The translations under genes and the position numbers were made by a program. Source: Mycobacterium kansasii ATCC 12478 (lineage in GTDB: Bacteria > Actinomycetota > Actinomycetes > Mycobacteriales > Mycobacteriaceae). From it: 64,000 nt of DNA. This document shows positions 9,301 to 16,474 of the stretch, in pieces. The notes below the pieces were generated by a model. The model did no database searches. It was given only the letters and a program-made list of their open reading frames with translations, and was not told where the DNA came from. Within the stretch, counting starts at the first letter, position 1. Every line of letters starts with the position of its first letter. Location of the stretch: NCBI RefSeq assembly GCF_000157895.3, contig NC_022654.1, positions 62,001 to 126,000 of the forward strand, read 5' to 3'.

Positions 9301-10621
9301 CCATCACCTGCTTGCCGGAATCAACTTCGATCGCCTCATAGGCCTCGGCGAGCCGGAAGCGCGCCATGCGCTCGGCGAACGTCTCGGCCTCATCGCGGCT
9401 CATCTGATCGGCGTAGGCGAAAAACTGGGGATCGTTCCCCTGCGGATCCCATGTCATCGGGTCGCGCGGCACCGCCGAGATGACAGCGTTCTCACCGATG
9501 TACAACACTCGCCGGCGCGCGTCGCGGCACGCCGGAACGCGGCCTAGGCCGCGCACGTCGAAAAATGTCAACCCAGCGACGCCTTCGGAGCTTCCGAGAC
9601 GCTCCCATCCCGCTTCGGTGTCGCACACGACCACCGTGTGCGGCAACGGCTCAATAGGGTCCTTCGACGCGCCCAGGCGCGAGCGGAAGTCCCCGCGGGT
9701 GGACAGCGACATTGCCTCAGTTTGCGCGTCAAGGAACTCAGCGACCGACCCATAGACCATGCGCACCGGGCCCGCACCGTCAATGAGCTTCGGATCACCG
9801 GCGTGTGGTAGCCACTTCACCCAATCCCACTCGGCCGCATCAGAAGTCACCACCACCAGCCGCAGATGATCGGGGCCGTGGAAAAACACCAATTCGCACA
9901 GGATCGCGCGCATCAGGCCCAGCACCCGCTCACGCGGGCCGCGTAGCTCATAGCCGGGCTCCACCATCAGCGACACCAGTTTCGGCGTGCCGTAGGCCAC
10001 CGTCTGGTATTGCATGAACTCTTGGAGGACCTTGCCGGTCACCGGTTCGAGCTCGATATCGGTCGGCGCGTCCTGCGGCTCGTTGAACACGGCGGCATTG
10101 GATTCCATCAGATCCGTCATGCCCACCCCGACCCGGGCCACCCCGAACCATGTATCAGACCCGTTGGGCTTGCGCTCCCACATCCGCATACTGCCCACGG
10201 CCGCTTCCAGGGTGCCCGGTGCGGGGTGATACCAGCGGTGATTCTGATCGAGCCGGTCCGCCAACTCTGAGGTGGTTCCTCGCAGCTCGTCCATGACCAT
10301 GCAAAACCGGGCCCGCAGCGCGTCGAGCTTCGAGCGCGACATCTCCTGCGACCCGCCGCGGCCACCGAACAGCATCGCAACCAGCCCGCCCACCATCAGG
10401 AGCGGGAAAAATGACCCCGCGCCGGTAAACGAGCGCGCACCACTGGCGAAGCTGATCCACATCATTCCGCCGAACAGCGCAAGCAGGCCGATGATCAACG
10501 CCACCGACCACAGCGGTTTGCTTTGTGGCGGCGGCACTTTCAGTGGAGTCGGCAGGTCAAGGGTTTCAGGCTTAAACGGCGGCGCCTGCGCAGTTTGCTT
10601 GCGCGCGAACCCAATCTTCAT
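6395..10621 (-). CDS. eccC: EccC, FtsK/SpoIIIE-type ESX ATPase
   Basis: 1408 aa single-chain EccC, the motor and substrate receptor of the ESX machine. Two membrane helices lie at ~38-58 and ~69-88, followed by three ATPase domains. Walker A motifs are GTTGSGKT (~508), GAQGSGKT (~890) and a degenerate GQPKCGRT (~1188); Walker B-like strands are VVVIDEFAE, FLVIDNYAA and FLIIDDSER. A degenerate third site is usual, since the C-terminal domain binds the Esx signal. The ATG overlaps the eccB stop by 4 bp (ATGA). It is not split into Ca and Cb, unlike ESX-1. Confidence 0.96.
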   Translation of the reverse strand: MKIGFARKQTAQAPPFKPETLDLPTPLKVPPPQSKPLWSVALIIGLLALFGGMMWISFASGARSFTGAGSFFPLLMVGGLVAMLFGGRGGSQEMSRSKLDALRARFCMVMDELRGTTSELADRLDQNHRWYHPAPGTLEAAVGSMRMWERKPNGSDTWFGVARVGVGMTDLMESNAAVFNEPQDAPTDIELEPVTGKVLQEFMQYQTVAYGTPKLVSLMVEPGYELRGPRERVLGLMRAILCELVFFHGPDHLRLVVVTSDAAEWDWVKWLPHAGDPKLIDGAGPVRMVYGSVAEFLDAQTEAMSLSTRGDFRSRLGASKDPIEPLPHTVVVCDTEAGWERLGSSEGVAGLTFFDVRGLGRVPACRDARRRVLYIGENAVISAVPRDPMTWDPQGNDPQFFAYADQMSRDEAETFAERMARFRLAEAYEAIEVDSGKQVMARDILSYYGIEDAANIDFDKLWGPRSDINSLQRLKVPLGNRMDNNELFFVDIKEDSEGGQGPHGVMAGTTGSGKTTMLRAFIESLMLGHPPQNLQFMLADLKGGSGVRPFAGVPHVSQIITDLEEDQGLMTRFIDALDGEIARRKALCDVPGADDVGVYNKIRADQLAAGAAEVLPPLPVLVVVIDEFAELFKLMGQEIQDSLYQIARQGRAYWIHLLMASQQIETRAEKLLENVGYRMALQTNTTQSATAIGVPNAVNLKGSGQCYFLQGSPANGTLTKFQGEFLWREYRKPGTEDLDDAPQVSAASVSYFAPQLFSTDFTPLPPPDELDESPAVDGEVADVDEVTDAGDSEDAEERNALMRPQVGRIIIDQLRRIDFEPYRLWKPPLDAPWSIEKLVNTYLGRPWDSDYARTPNLVFPVGLVDRPFKHDQHPLTIDVSGPGGNVVIVGAQGSGKTTALQDLICAAAMTHTPEQVQFYCLAFSSAALSSVSGLPHVGGVSMSLDSDGVRRTVAEIAALLASRKRSFEATGVMSMEVFRRRKAGREPGAVPEDGYGDVFLVIDNYAAMVSEYEALVEDKVNRIIKEGPTFGIHVVAAVTKNTDLQVTVRGNFGSRVELRLADFNEATLVAKARLATAVPARPGRGMIGQNYERTGVDPVGLHTLMARPALESTAAEVFDSRSVAEAVSRQAGRFNPARKVRRLPGRVSPAELAATAATDDRTPTSIVWALDETERPVFLASQHLIIAGQPKCGRTTACATLMREIRRVYAPGADGATGPGLEETADRPAAQVWLIDPRRQLLNVLDKSYVQRFASTPDSVKARMGELAAVLAPRLPSDDLSVDDIGRRHWQGPEIFLIIDDSERLPVGFDSPLGVIERFVQAGDDVGLHIIYTRQFAAFMAGLGADPVFRMLKQAREPELIMDSDPDQGFVKGKWKGHWMPKGRGFLLNTAESGESGIYVQVADAGLG

Positions 10622-12159
10622 GACTTCGGGACCTCCAGTTCGGCCGGGTTGGCATCGACAGGCAGCGTGTTGTGACGCACCAGCGCATCAGAGCGCGACA
10701 ACGCCGGCCCGGCGGCCAGCAGCCGCAGCGCCAGCCACGGCGCCGGGCTCGGGGAATGCTTCTTCAAACCCAAAGCGTTCATCGTGTCCTCCTGGCGCGG
10801 CACCCCGAACCGCACCCCTGATTCGGATATCCACCACAACGACTCCACCGTGGCCGCTGACGGCGAATTACCGGTGGACACCACGTAATTGGCGTACTCA
10901 GGGCCCAGATACACGCGGTCGGCCTGCATCTGTGGCCCCGGGGCTTTCACCAAGTCCACCACTTTGTCCACTTGGCCCTCGGCCACCGGGATGCTCGGGC
11001 CGGCGATGACCGACGTGCTAGCCAGCGCCTCACCGCTCACCTTCTCCCAGTGCCAGCACGCCGCGGCGTTGACCTGGCTATCGATCACCCGCGGCGGGGT
11101 AGCCGGGAACGCCGACAAGTCCAGGGTTTGCACCACCGGCAACTTCGCCAACACCGGGCCAGCCACCACCGGGATCACCGCACCGGCCGGCCCGGCATTT
11201 TGCAGCACCTGAGCCACCACCGGCGACACCGGCTGCACGCCATCGGTGAGCACCACCGAATACGCGGTCTGCCCACCCACCTGCGGAGTCGATACCACCG
11301 TCCCCACCGGGCCCGGCGCCCCCGCGAACCGTGCCGGCGAGCCCGCATTCGGGATCACCGGCACCGACAACTCCGGGCCCACCGGGATCGCATCGAATAA
11401 GGCCCGGCTCATCGGGCGCGACCCCAACACCGCATCCTCGCCCAGCCCCAACGCCAACAGCACCGCCCGAGCACCCTGATTGATCAACGAGCGCCGCCCA
11501 TCGCGGATCAACCACACCGCATCCCCATAGCGGCGCACCATCGCATCATCAGGGCCCAGCACGTGGCGGCGTGGACCCAGCTCGGGCTGGCCGTCGATGA
11601 CGGTCACCGTCACCGGCTCAGGCGCAGCCGCCCCGAACGCCTTGGTGATCTCATCACACACCAACCACGACGAGCGACCCGGCGACGTCGCCACCATATC
11701 CTGCGGGGCGCCGGCAATACCGACCAGCGGCCCGCGCGGCGCTGCGTCAATCTCGCTGCGGCGCACCCGAACCGGGCTGGCCGCCTCCCCGGCGATCAAC
11801 CGCGCCGAGGACAAATTCAACGCCGGATACAGCTTCTCGCCCACCCGCACATACAGCGCCCCCGAATCCTGATCGGCCACAATCCGCGCCTGCCCCGCCG
11901 AACCGGCCGGGCGCACAAACGACCAGAACAACGCCCCCAGACACAGCACAGCGGTCAGCGTCACACCCGCCAACATCGCCATCGACTGGCGCCGGCCCGG
12001 CTCGGCCTCCATCCGCACCCGCCGCCGAGTCATCGCCGCCACCGCGCGACGGGCGAAAAACATGTGCCCCGACACCTGTACCCGCGTCGAAAGCCCCAGA
12101 CCGCGCCCGCGCCAGCGCGACTCGTCGTCCTTATCCACTCCCGGCTCAACCACCGTCAA
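10618..12159 (-). CDS. eccB: EccB, ESX membrane/periplasmic subunit
   Basis: 513 aa. A cytosolic N-terminus with the VQVSGHMFFARRAVAAM signature is followed by one membrane helix at ~60-82 and a large periplasmic region with the repeated strand pattern of EccB (for example QARIVADQDSGALYVRVG after the helix). EccB is a core component of the ESX inner-membrane complex. It is the first gene of the core operon and is coupled to eccC. Confidence 0.94.
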   Translation of the reverse strand: MTVVEPGVDKDDESRWRGRGLGLSTRVQVSGHMFFARRAVAAMTRRRVRMEAEPGRRQSMAMLAGVTLTAVLCLGALFWSFVRPAGSAGQARIVADQDSGALYVRVGEKLYPALNLSSARLIAGEAASPVRVRRSEIDAAPRGPLVGIAGAPQDMVATSPGRSSWLVCDEITKAFGAAAPEPVTVTVIDGQPELGPRRHVLGPDDAMVRRYGDAVWLIRDGRRSLINQGARAVLLALGLGEDAVLGSRPMSRALFDAIPVGPELSVPVIPNAGSPARFAGAPGPVGTVVSTPQVGGQTAYSVVLTDGVQPVSPVVAQVLQNAGPAGAVIPVVAGPVLAKLPVVQTLDLSAFPATPPRVIDSQVNAAACWHWEKVSGEALASTSVIAGPSIPVAEGQVDKVVDLVKAPGPQMQADRVYLGPEYANYVVSTGNSPSAATVESLWWISESGVRFGVPRQEDTMNALGLKKHSPSPAPWLALRLLAAGPALSRSDALVRHNTLPVDANPAELEVPKS

Positions 12160-12176
12160 TACCCACCGTTAAATCG

Positions 12177-13217
12177 TTATCCGACAATTCTTTTCACGAC
12201 AACATGCCCACGCGGGAAGCCCGAATACTGGACGTGGCCCCCCGGGGTGGGCGCCTCAATGACCTTCGTCGAGGACACCGCCATCTGCACATGCTCCGGC
12301 CCTCTGCTCGAGAAATTGGAAAACACCAGATCACCGGCCCGCACCTCAGCGCGATCCACCGTCATACCTTTGTGAATCATGTCGTAGGTCATGCGCGGCA
12401 ACTGAACCCCCGCGTGCCGGTAGGCGTCCATCACCAACCCGGAGCAGTCGTATTGGCGCGGCCCTGTCGCGCCCCACACGTACGGATCACCCAACTTGGT
12501 CTCGGCGAACTGCACCGCCCGCAGCGCCGTCCCACTGCCACCGCCGCCCAGAAGCGAAGCGCCCGACTGCTCACCCGGCCCCCCGTTCTCACCGCCGCCG
12601 CGACTCAGGCTGCCCATCAGTGACGCCGGTATCCCCGACGCCAAGCCGCTCAACCCGCTCAGGCCGCCGCCACCGCCGCCGCCCGACATCAAGCCGCCCA
12701 GCCCGGACAGGGGCATACCGCCGCCCATCCCACCTGCACCCAGACCGCGATAGCCCGCCGCCAGCTGACGCATCCGCATCGCCAACAGCCGGTTTTCGGC
12801 CGTGGTCTGATCCAACTGACGCTGCATCGCGGCCAAATGATCATCCATGGCCGCCATAATCAACTTCGCCCCCGCCGGCGAACGACCCATCCCCGCGGTC
12901 GCAGCACCCACCGCGCGGGCCTGATCCCGAATCAACCCCGACCCGGCGCGGCCCTGCGCACCAACCTCACCACCTTGGGCCACCGCCTGCCCCGAGTCCC
13001 CGTCAAGACCATCCGCACCGGCCTGCGCCTGCTGATACGCCCCACCGGCGGCCCGAGCCCCACCCGTCAAACCGCTGTCGCCATCCGGGGCCTCCGGCAC
13101 CGGCACCCGACCCCCAGCGGCGAACACCTGCCCACCACCCGGCCCCCCGGCCGGGAACAACTCATGACCGCGACTCAGCAGCCGATCAACCCCAGCCACG
13201 AACGCCGCAACACTCAC
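12177..13217 (-). CDS. NlpC/P60 peptidoglycan endopeptidase with ESX-effector N-terminus
   Basis: 346 aa, GTG start at 13217. Residues 1-160 form an Ala/Gln-rich helical domain shared with the next two genes (DUF4226-like, by pattern); 160-230 is a Gly/Leu-rich linker. Residues ~233-346 are an NlpC/P60 domain with the catalytic Cys in YDCSG (~258), His in PEHVQMA (~309) and a possible third polar residue at His ~328. It would cleave peptidoglycan stem peptides. No Sec signal is seen, so export through the adjacent ESX system is the likely route (inference). The last start codon lies 18 nt upstream of eccB's region, so the genes may share a transcript. Confidence 0.85.
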   Translation of the reverse strand: MSVAAFVAGVDRLLSRGHELFPAGGPGGGQVFAAGGRVPVPEAPDGDSGLTGGARAAGGAYQQAQAGADGLDGDSGQAVAQGGEVGAQGRAGSGLIRDQARAVGAATAGMGRSPAGAKLIMAAMDDHLAAMQRQLDQTTAENRLLAMRMRQLAAGYRGLGAGGMGGGMPLSGLGGLMSGGGGGGGLSGLSGLASGIPASLMGSLSRGGGENGGPGEQSGASLLGGGGSGTALRAVQFAETKLGDPYVWGATGPRQYDCSGLVMDAYRHAGVQLPRMTYDMIHKGMTVDRAEVRAGDLVFSNFSSRGPEHVQMAVSSTKVIEAPTPGGHVQYSGFPRGHVVVKRIVG

Positions 13218-13262
13218 CCACCAAAATTAACCCGAGCAAATCCCCCCGGCCACAGCCACGCA
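12642..13262. repeat. Direct repeat copy A (621 bp) covering an effector N-terminus and its upstream region
   Basis: This segment is repeated at 13831-14451 (offset 1189) with about half a dozen single-base differences. It covers the start, the shared N-terminal domain and the Gly-rich linker of the NlpC/P60 gene plus about 45 bp upstream of its start codon. The encoded proteins differ at one residue within the shared part. Similarity ends abruptly at both edges. Confidence 0.93.
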
Positions 13263-13302
13263 AAATTCGCAGCATCCTCGTACATCGTTGTGGTGGTGGT
13301 GG

Positions 13303-14406
13303 TCAAACTCCGGCGATGCTGCGATACAACGCCGTCGCCCTGGGCAACTGACTCTGGATCTCGTTCAAATAGCCCCTACGTCCGTGCGCCACTGCCGCCT
13401 CAGCCGACGAATCGCCCGGGCGCTGCTGTAACCAGAAGATCGACTTCCAAATGTCCGGTGACGACGGACCGCCATGGTGGGCCAGCCGATCGAAAAATCC
13501 CGAAATCGCCGTGTTGGGATTATTGCGGCCCGGATAACCCGAGTCTTGCTGGAAAATGCTTCTCCACAACCCATTCGGACTCACAGCCCGAGGACGCAAC
13601 CCGCTTTCTTGCATCGCCGTAGACAAGATCGCGATCGTCTGGTGCGGCGAGTAGCCGCGCCGGCGAGCCTCATGGATGATCGCTGCAGCCACTTCACGCG
13701 GAGACGAATCCTGCGTCAACCCGCCCAGCGCAGTCCCCACATCGCCGCGCGGCGCCGCTTCCTCGCTCCGCGGCCCCCGGCCCCCGCGGACCGATCCCAC
13801 CAAACGGCTCCACCCTCCAGGCACGCTCCCCAAGCCGCTTAACCCGCTCAGGCCGCCGCCACCGCCGCCGCCCGACATCAAGCCGCCCAGCCCGGACAGG
13901 GGCATACCGCCGCCCATCCCACCTGCACCCAGACCGCGATAGCCCGCCGCCAGCTGACGCATCCGCATCGCCAACAGCCGGTTTTCGGCCGTGGTCTGAT
14001 CCAACTGACGCTGCATCGCGGCCAAATGATCATCCATGGCCGCCATGATCAACTTCGCGCCCGCCGGCGAACGACCCATCCCCGCGGTCGCAGCACCCAC
14101 CGCGCGGGCCTGATCCCGAATCAACCCCGACCCGGCGCGGCCCTGCGCACCAACCTCACCACCTTGGGCTACCGCCTGCCCCGAGTCCCCGTCAAGACCA
14201 TCCGCACCGGCCTGCGCCTGCTGATACGCCCCACCGGCGGCCCGAGCCCCACCCGTCAAACCGCTGTGGCCATCCGGGGCCTCCGGCACCGGCACCCGAC
14301 CCCCAGCGGCGAACACCTGCCCACCACCCGGCCCCCCGGCCGGGAACAACTCATGACCGCGACTCAGCAGCCGATCAACCCCAGCCACGAACGCCGCAAC
14401 ACTCAC
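13303..14406 (-). CDS. Lysozyme/transglycosylase-like effector with the shared N-terminus
   Basis: 367 aa, GTG start at 14406. Residues 1-190 are identical to the neighbouring NlpC/P60 protein except at one position. The C-terminal ~125 residues differ: a helical module with AAAIIHEARRRGYSPHQTIA, AILSTAMQESGLRPRAV and a following GLWRSIFQQDSGYPG segment. The AMQES glutamate and the pattern around it resemble lysozyme-like or transglycosylase folds found in mycobacterial ESX-associated and phage lytic proteins. It is therefore probably a second peptidoglycan-active effector; the enzyme class is inference. Confidence 0.75.
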   Translation of the reverse strand: MSVAAFVAGVDRLLSRGHELFPAGGPGGGQVFAAGGRVPVPEAPDGHSGLTGGARAAGGAYQQAQAGADGLDGDSGQAVAQGGEVGAQGRAGSGLIRDQARAVGAATAGMGRSPAGAKLIMAAMDDHLAAMQRQLDQTTAENRLLAMRMRQLAAGYRGLGAGGMGGGMPLSGLGGLMSGGGGGGGLSGLSGLGSVPGGWSRLVGSVRGGRGPRSEEAAPRGDVGTALGGLTQDSSPREVAAAIIHEARRRGYSPHQTIAILSTAMQESGLRPRAVSPNGLWRSIFQQDSGYPGRNNPNTAISGFFDRLAHHGGPSSPDIWKSIFWLQQRPGDSSAEAAVAHGRRGYLNEIQSQLPRATALYRSIAGV

Positions 14407-14451
14407 CCACCAAAATTAACCCGAGCAAATCCCCCCGGCCACAGCCACGCA
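13831..14451. repeat. Direct repeat copy B (621 bp) of the effector N-terminus
   Basis: Second copy of the segment at 12642-13262. It covers the N-terminal domain and linker of the lysozyme-like effector plus its immediate upstream sequence. Its near identity, in contrast to the clearly diverged third paralogue at 14470-15444, points to recent duplication or gene conversion. Confidence 0.93.
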
Positions 14452-14469
14452 CCGCCAGTTCGGGCCGGT

Positions 14470-15444
14470 TTAGCGGCCGCCCTGCGGAATCGTCGGCGGC
14501 CCGGACGGGCCATACGGCTTATACGGCTCCGGCATCAAATCCCCGTGCCACAAGAAAATCCCCGAGCCCGGCACATACTCACTCCACCCATACGGCGGCA
14601 ACTCACCCCCACCCGGCGGATAGACCTTCGCCCCCGGGAAAGCCGACTGCGGCACCCACACACCAGAATTCGGGCCCAACTGGACATAAGGATCAGGGTT
14701 GCCGTGCTCGTCGTAAACCGTCGCGGGACCATAGCGCCCCGGCGGAAGGACCTGGTAGCCGGGAATCTCGTCAGATCTGACGAAATAGTGCGGAACCTGA
14801 TCCGGATCTTTCGTCCTGTCGTAAATGTCCACCCACGGCGGCGAATGGGGATAGTTCGGCGGACCCATCCCGCCCACGCCAGCCCCGTAAGGCTCATGAT
14901 GCTTGTCGCCTGGCTTCCACTTATCCGATGAGTCCAGCGGCGCCGCCGGCGGTGAGTCCTTCGCGCCGTCAGTCAAGGTGTGATAGCCGGCGGCGGTTTG
15001 GCGCAATCCCGCCGAGATGGCCTGGTACTGGGTTTTGGTGGTCTGCAGCTGGTCCTGCATCGCCGCCAAATGTTGATCCATCGTCGCCATCAGCAGGTGC
15101 GCACCCGCTGGCGTGCGAGCCATCGGCAACAGCGCGGCCGCGCTGGTACGGGCCTGATCGCGAATCAACCCCGACGCCTCCCGGCCCTGGGCCCCGATCT
15201 GCGCGCCTTCCTCGGCGCTTTGCGCCAGCTCCCCATCCAGGCCCGCCGCCCCACTGCGAGCCTGCTGATAAGAACCGGCCGCGCGTACCACCCCGGCCCG
15301 CAAACCACTGCCACCCTCCGGAGAGCCCGGCACCGCAACATCACCCGAGCTCGGCAGTGCCCCGCCCGCACCCCCGGCCGGAAACAACTCATGCGCACGG
15401 CTCAGCAACCGATCAACCCCAGCCACAAACGCCGCAACACTCAC
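14470..15444 (-). CDS. Third paralogous ESX effector with an unknown C-terminal domain
   Basis: 324 aa, GTG start at 15444. The first ~150 residues align with the two downstream paralogues (same MSVAAFVAGVDRLLSR start and the GLIRDQAR motif) but have diverged. The C-terminal ~150 residues are rich in Pro, Gly, Tyr and Trp (for example YHFVR-like, RYGPATVYDEHGNPDPYVQL, YGWSEYVPGSGIFLWHGDL), suggesting a compact beta domain. I do not recognise the fold; similar tails occur in ESX-locus hypothetical proteins as far as I recall. It is probably secreted by the same system. Confidence 0.7.
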   Translation of the reverse strand: MSVAAFVAGVDRLLSRAHELFPAGGAGGALPSSGDVAVPGSPEGGSGLRAGVVRAAGSYQQARSGAAGLDGELAQSAEEGAQIGAQGREASGLIRDQARTSAAALLPMARTPAGAHLLMATMDQHLAAMQDQLQTTKTQYQAISAGLRQTAAGYHTLTDGAKDSPPAAPLDSSDKWKPGDKHHEPYGAGVGGMGPPNYPHSPPWVDIYDRTKDPDQVPHYFVRSDEIPGYQVLPPGRYGPATVYDEHGNPDPYVQLGPNSGVWVPQSAFPGAKVYPPGGGELPPYGWSEYVPGSGIFLWHGDLMPEPYKPYGPSGPPTIPQGGR

Positions 15445-15530
15445 CCCACAAAATTAACCCGGCACTACCCAGCCGGGCCACACCCACGCCGGCAAAGCGA
15501 TCACCCGCGAAGTACCGGACACCGTCCACG

Positions 15531-15545
15531 GGGTACCATGTACCC
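15531..15545. promoter_or_regulatory. Palindrome abutting the vapB start (probable VapBC operator)
   Basis: GGGTAC-CAT-GTACCC is a perfect inverted repeat ending on the base before the vapB ATG. VapB or VapBC complexes usually bind such palindromes to autorepress. The position suggests a leaderless or near-leaderless transcript with the operator at the start site. A second GTACC half-site lies about 20 bp upstream. Confidence 0.55.
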
Positions 15546-15809
15546 ATGGCTTTCAACGTGAAAGACGAAGAGGTCATCCGCTTCGCAGACGAGCTCGCCG
15601 CGCGCCTCCACCTCCCCAGCCGCATCGACGCCATCCGCTACGCCCTGCGAGCCCAGATCGAAGTCACCCAATCCCGCACCGCAAACCGCTCCGCAGAACT
15701 GCTCGACGTCCTCAAAACCGAGATCTGGCCACTACTGGACGACCGATCCCCAATCACCAAAACCGAACGCGAACAAGCCCTCGGATACGACACAGCAACG
15801 GGAGTTTGA
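15546..15809 (+). CDS. vapB: VapB-type antitoxin
   Basis: 87 aa. The start MAFNVKDEEVIRFADELAAR and the following ...RIDAIRYALRAQI segment have the ribbon-helix-helix-like pattern of VapB antitoxins that carry the Rv0623-type domain. The C-terminus is charged and would wrap the toxin. It overlaps the vapC start by 3-4 bp and transcription runs opposite to the ESX genes. Confidence 0.85.
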   Translation: MAFNVKDEEVIRFADELAARLHLPSRIDAIRYALRAQIEVTQSRTANRSAELLDVLKTEIWPLLDDRSPITKTEREQALGYDTATGV

Positions 15810-16228
15810 TCCTGATCATCGACTCTTCCGCGATCGTCGCCCTCATCCAGGGCGAGGACCCCTACACCGAACAGATCGCGGCCGCCATCGCCGCCGATCC
15901 CAGCCCCGTCATGTCCACGGCCAACGCAGCCGAATGCCTCATCGTTCTCACCAACCGACACGGCGCGACCGCGCGCACCGTCTTCGACCGCCTACGATCC
16001 GAAATCAACCTCGGCTTCCAGCCCTTCACCCTCGAACACGCGATCGCCGCCCACCGCGCCTACCTCCACTACGGAAAAGGCCGCCACCCCGCCGCCCTCA
16101 ACTACGGCGACACCATGGCCTACGCCACCGCCAAACTCGCACACGAACCCCTCATCGCCATCGGCAACGACTTCACCCAAACCGACCTCGAATTCAACGG
16201 CGTCATCGGCTACTGGCCAGCGCCCTAA
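15806..16228 (+). CDS. vapC: VapC PIN-domain ribonuclease toxin
   Basis: 140 aa PIN-domain toxin. Conserved acidic residues: D6 in LIIDSSAIVAL, E43 in NAAECLIVL, then D in NYGDTMAYATA and D/T in IGNDFTQTDL. VapC toxins are Mg-dependent site-specific RNases held in check by VapB. The TTG start at 15806 overlaps the vapB stop, giving translational coupling. A decayed copy of its 3' half lies at 20283-20461. Confidence 0.88.
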   Translation: MILIIDSSAIVALIQGEDPYTEQIAAAIAADPSPVMSTANAAECLIVLTNRHGATARTVFDRLRSEINLGFQPFTLEHAIAAHRAYLHYGKGRHPAALNYGDTMAYATAKLAHEPLIAIGNDFTQTDLEFNGVIGYWPAP

Positions 16229-16335
16229 CGGTCCCAACTAATTCATCTGCCCCGCGTGTTCGTACAGCTCGCGAGTCGAAACCTCGGCAGTTCGCCTGTG
16301 TAACAGCAAGACTCGTTGAGTCTCTATTTGGATCT

Positions 16336-16474
16336 CGCCAACGACGTCATCGGCGCCGATGTCACCGGCGGAACACCCGCTGCCGCCGCAGCACCCGCCG
16401 CTAAACCTCGCCCGAAGTCCATCCCCAGCGATGGCATCGGTGAGCCCTGCAACCCGGCGCACCCAGCCCCGTGG
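16336..16474 (-). pseudogene. Fragment of the 774-aa ESX-associated gene, cut by IS256-type insertion
   Basis: These ~140 bp match 22415-22554, inside the ESX-associated gene at 21257-23581, in the same orientation. The match resumes for 15 bp beyond the insertion sequence (17909-17923 equals 22546-22560). It is a fragment of a second copy or a captured piece of that gene, interrupted by the IS and then by the IS607 element. The gap 16229-16335 before it shows no gene. Confidence 0.8.
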
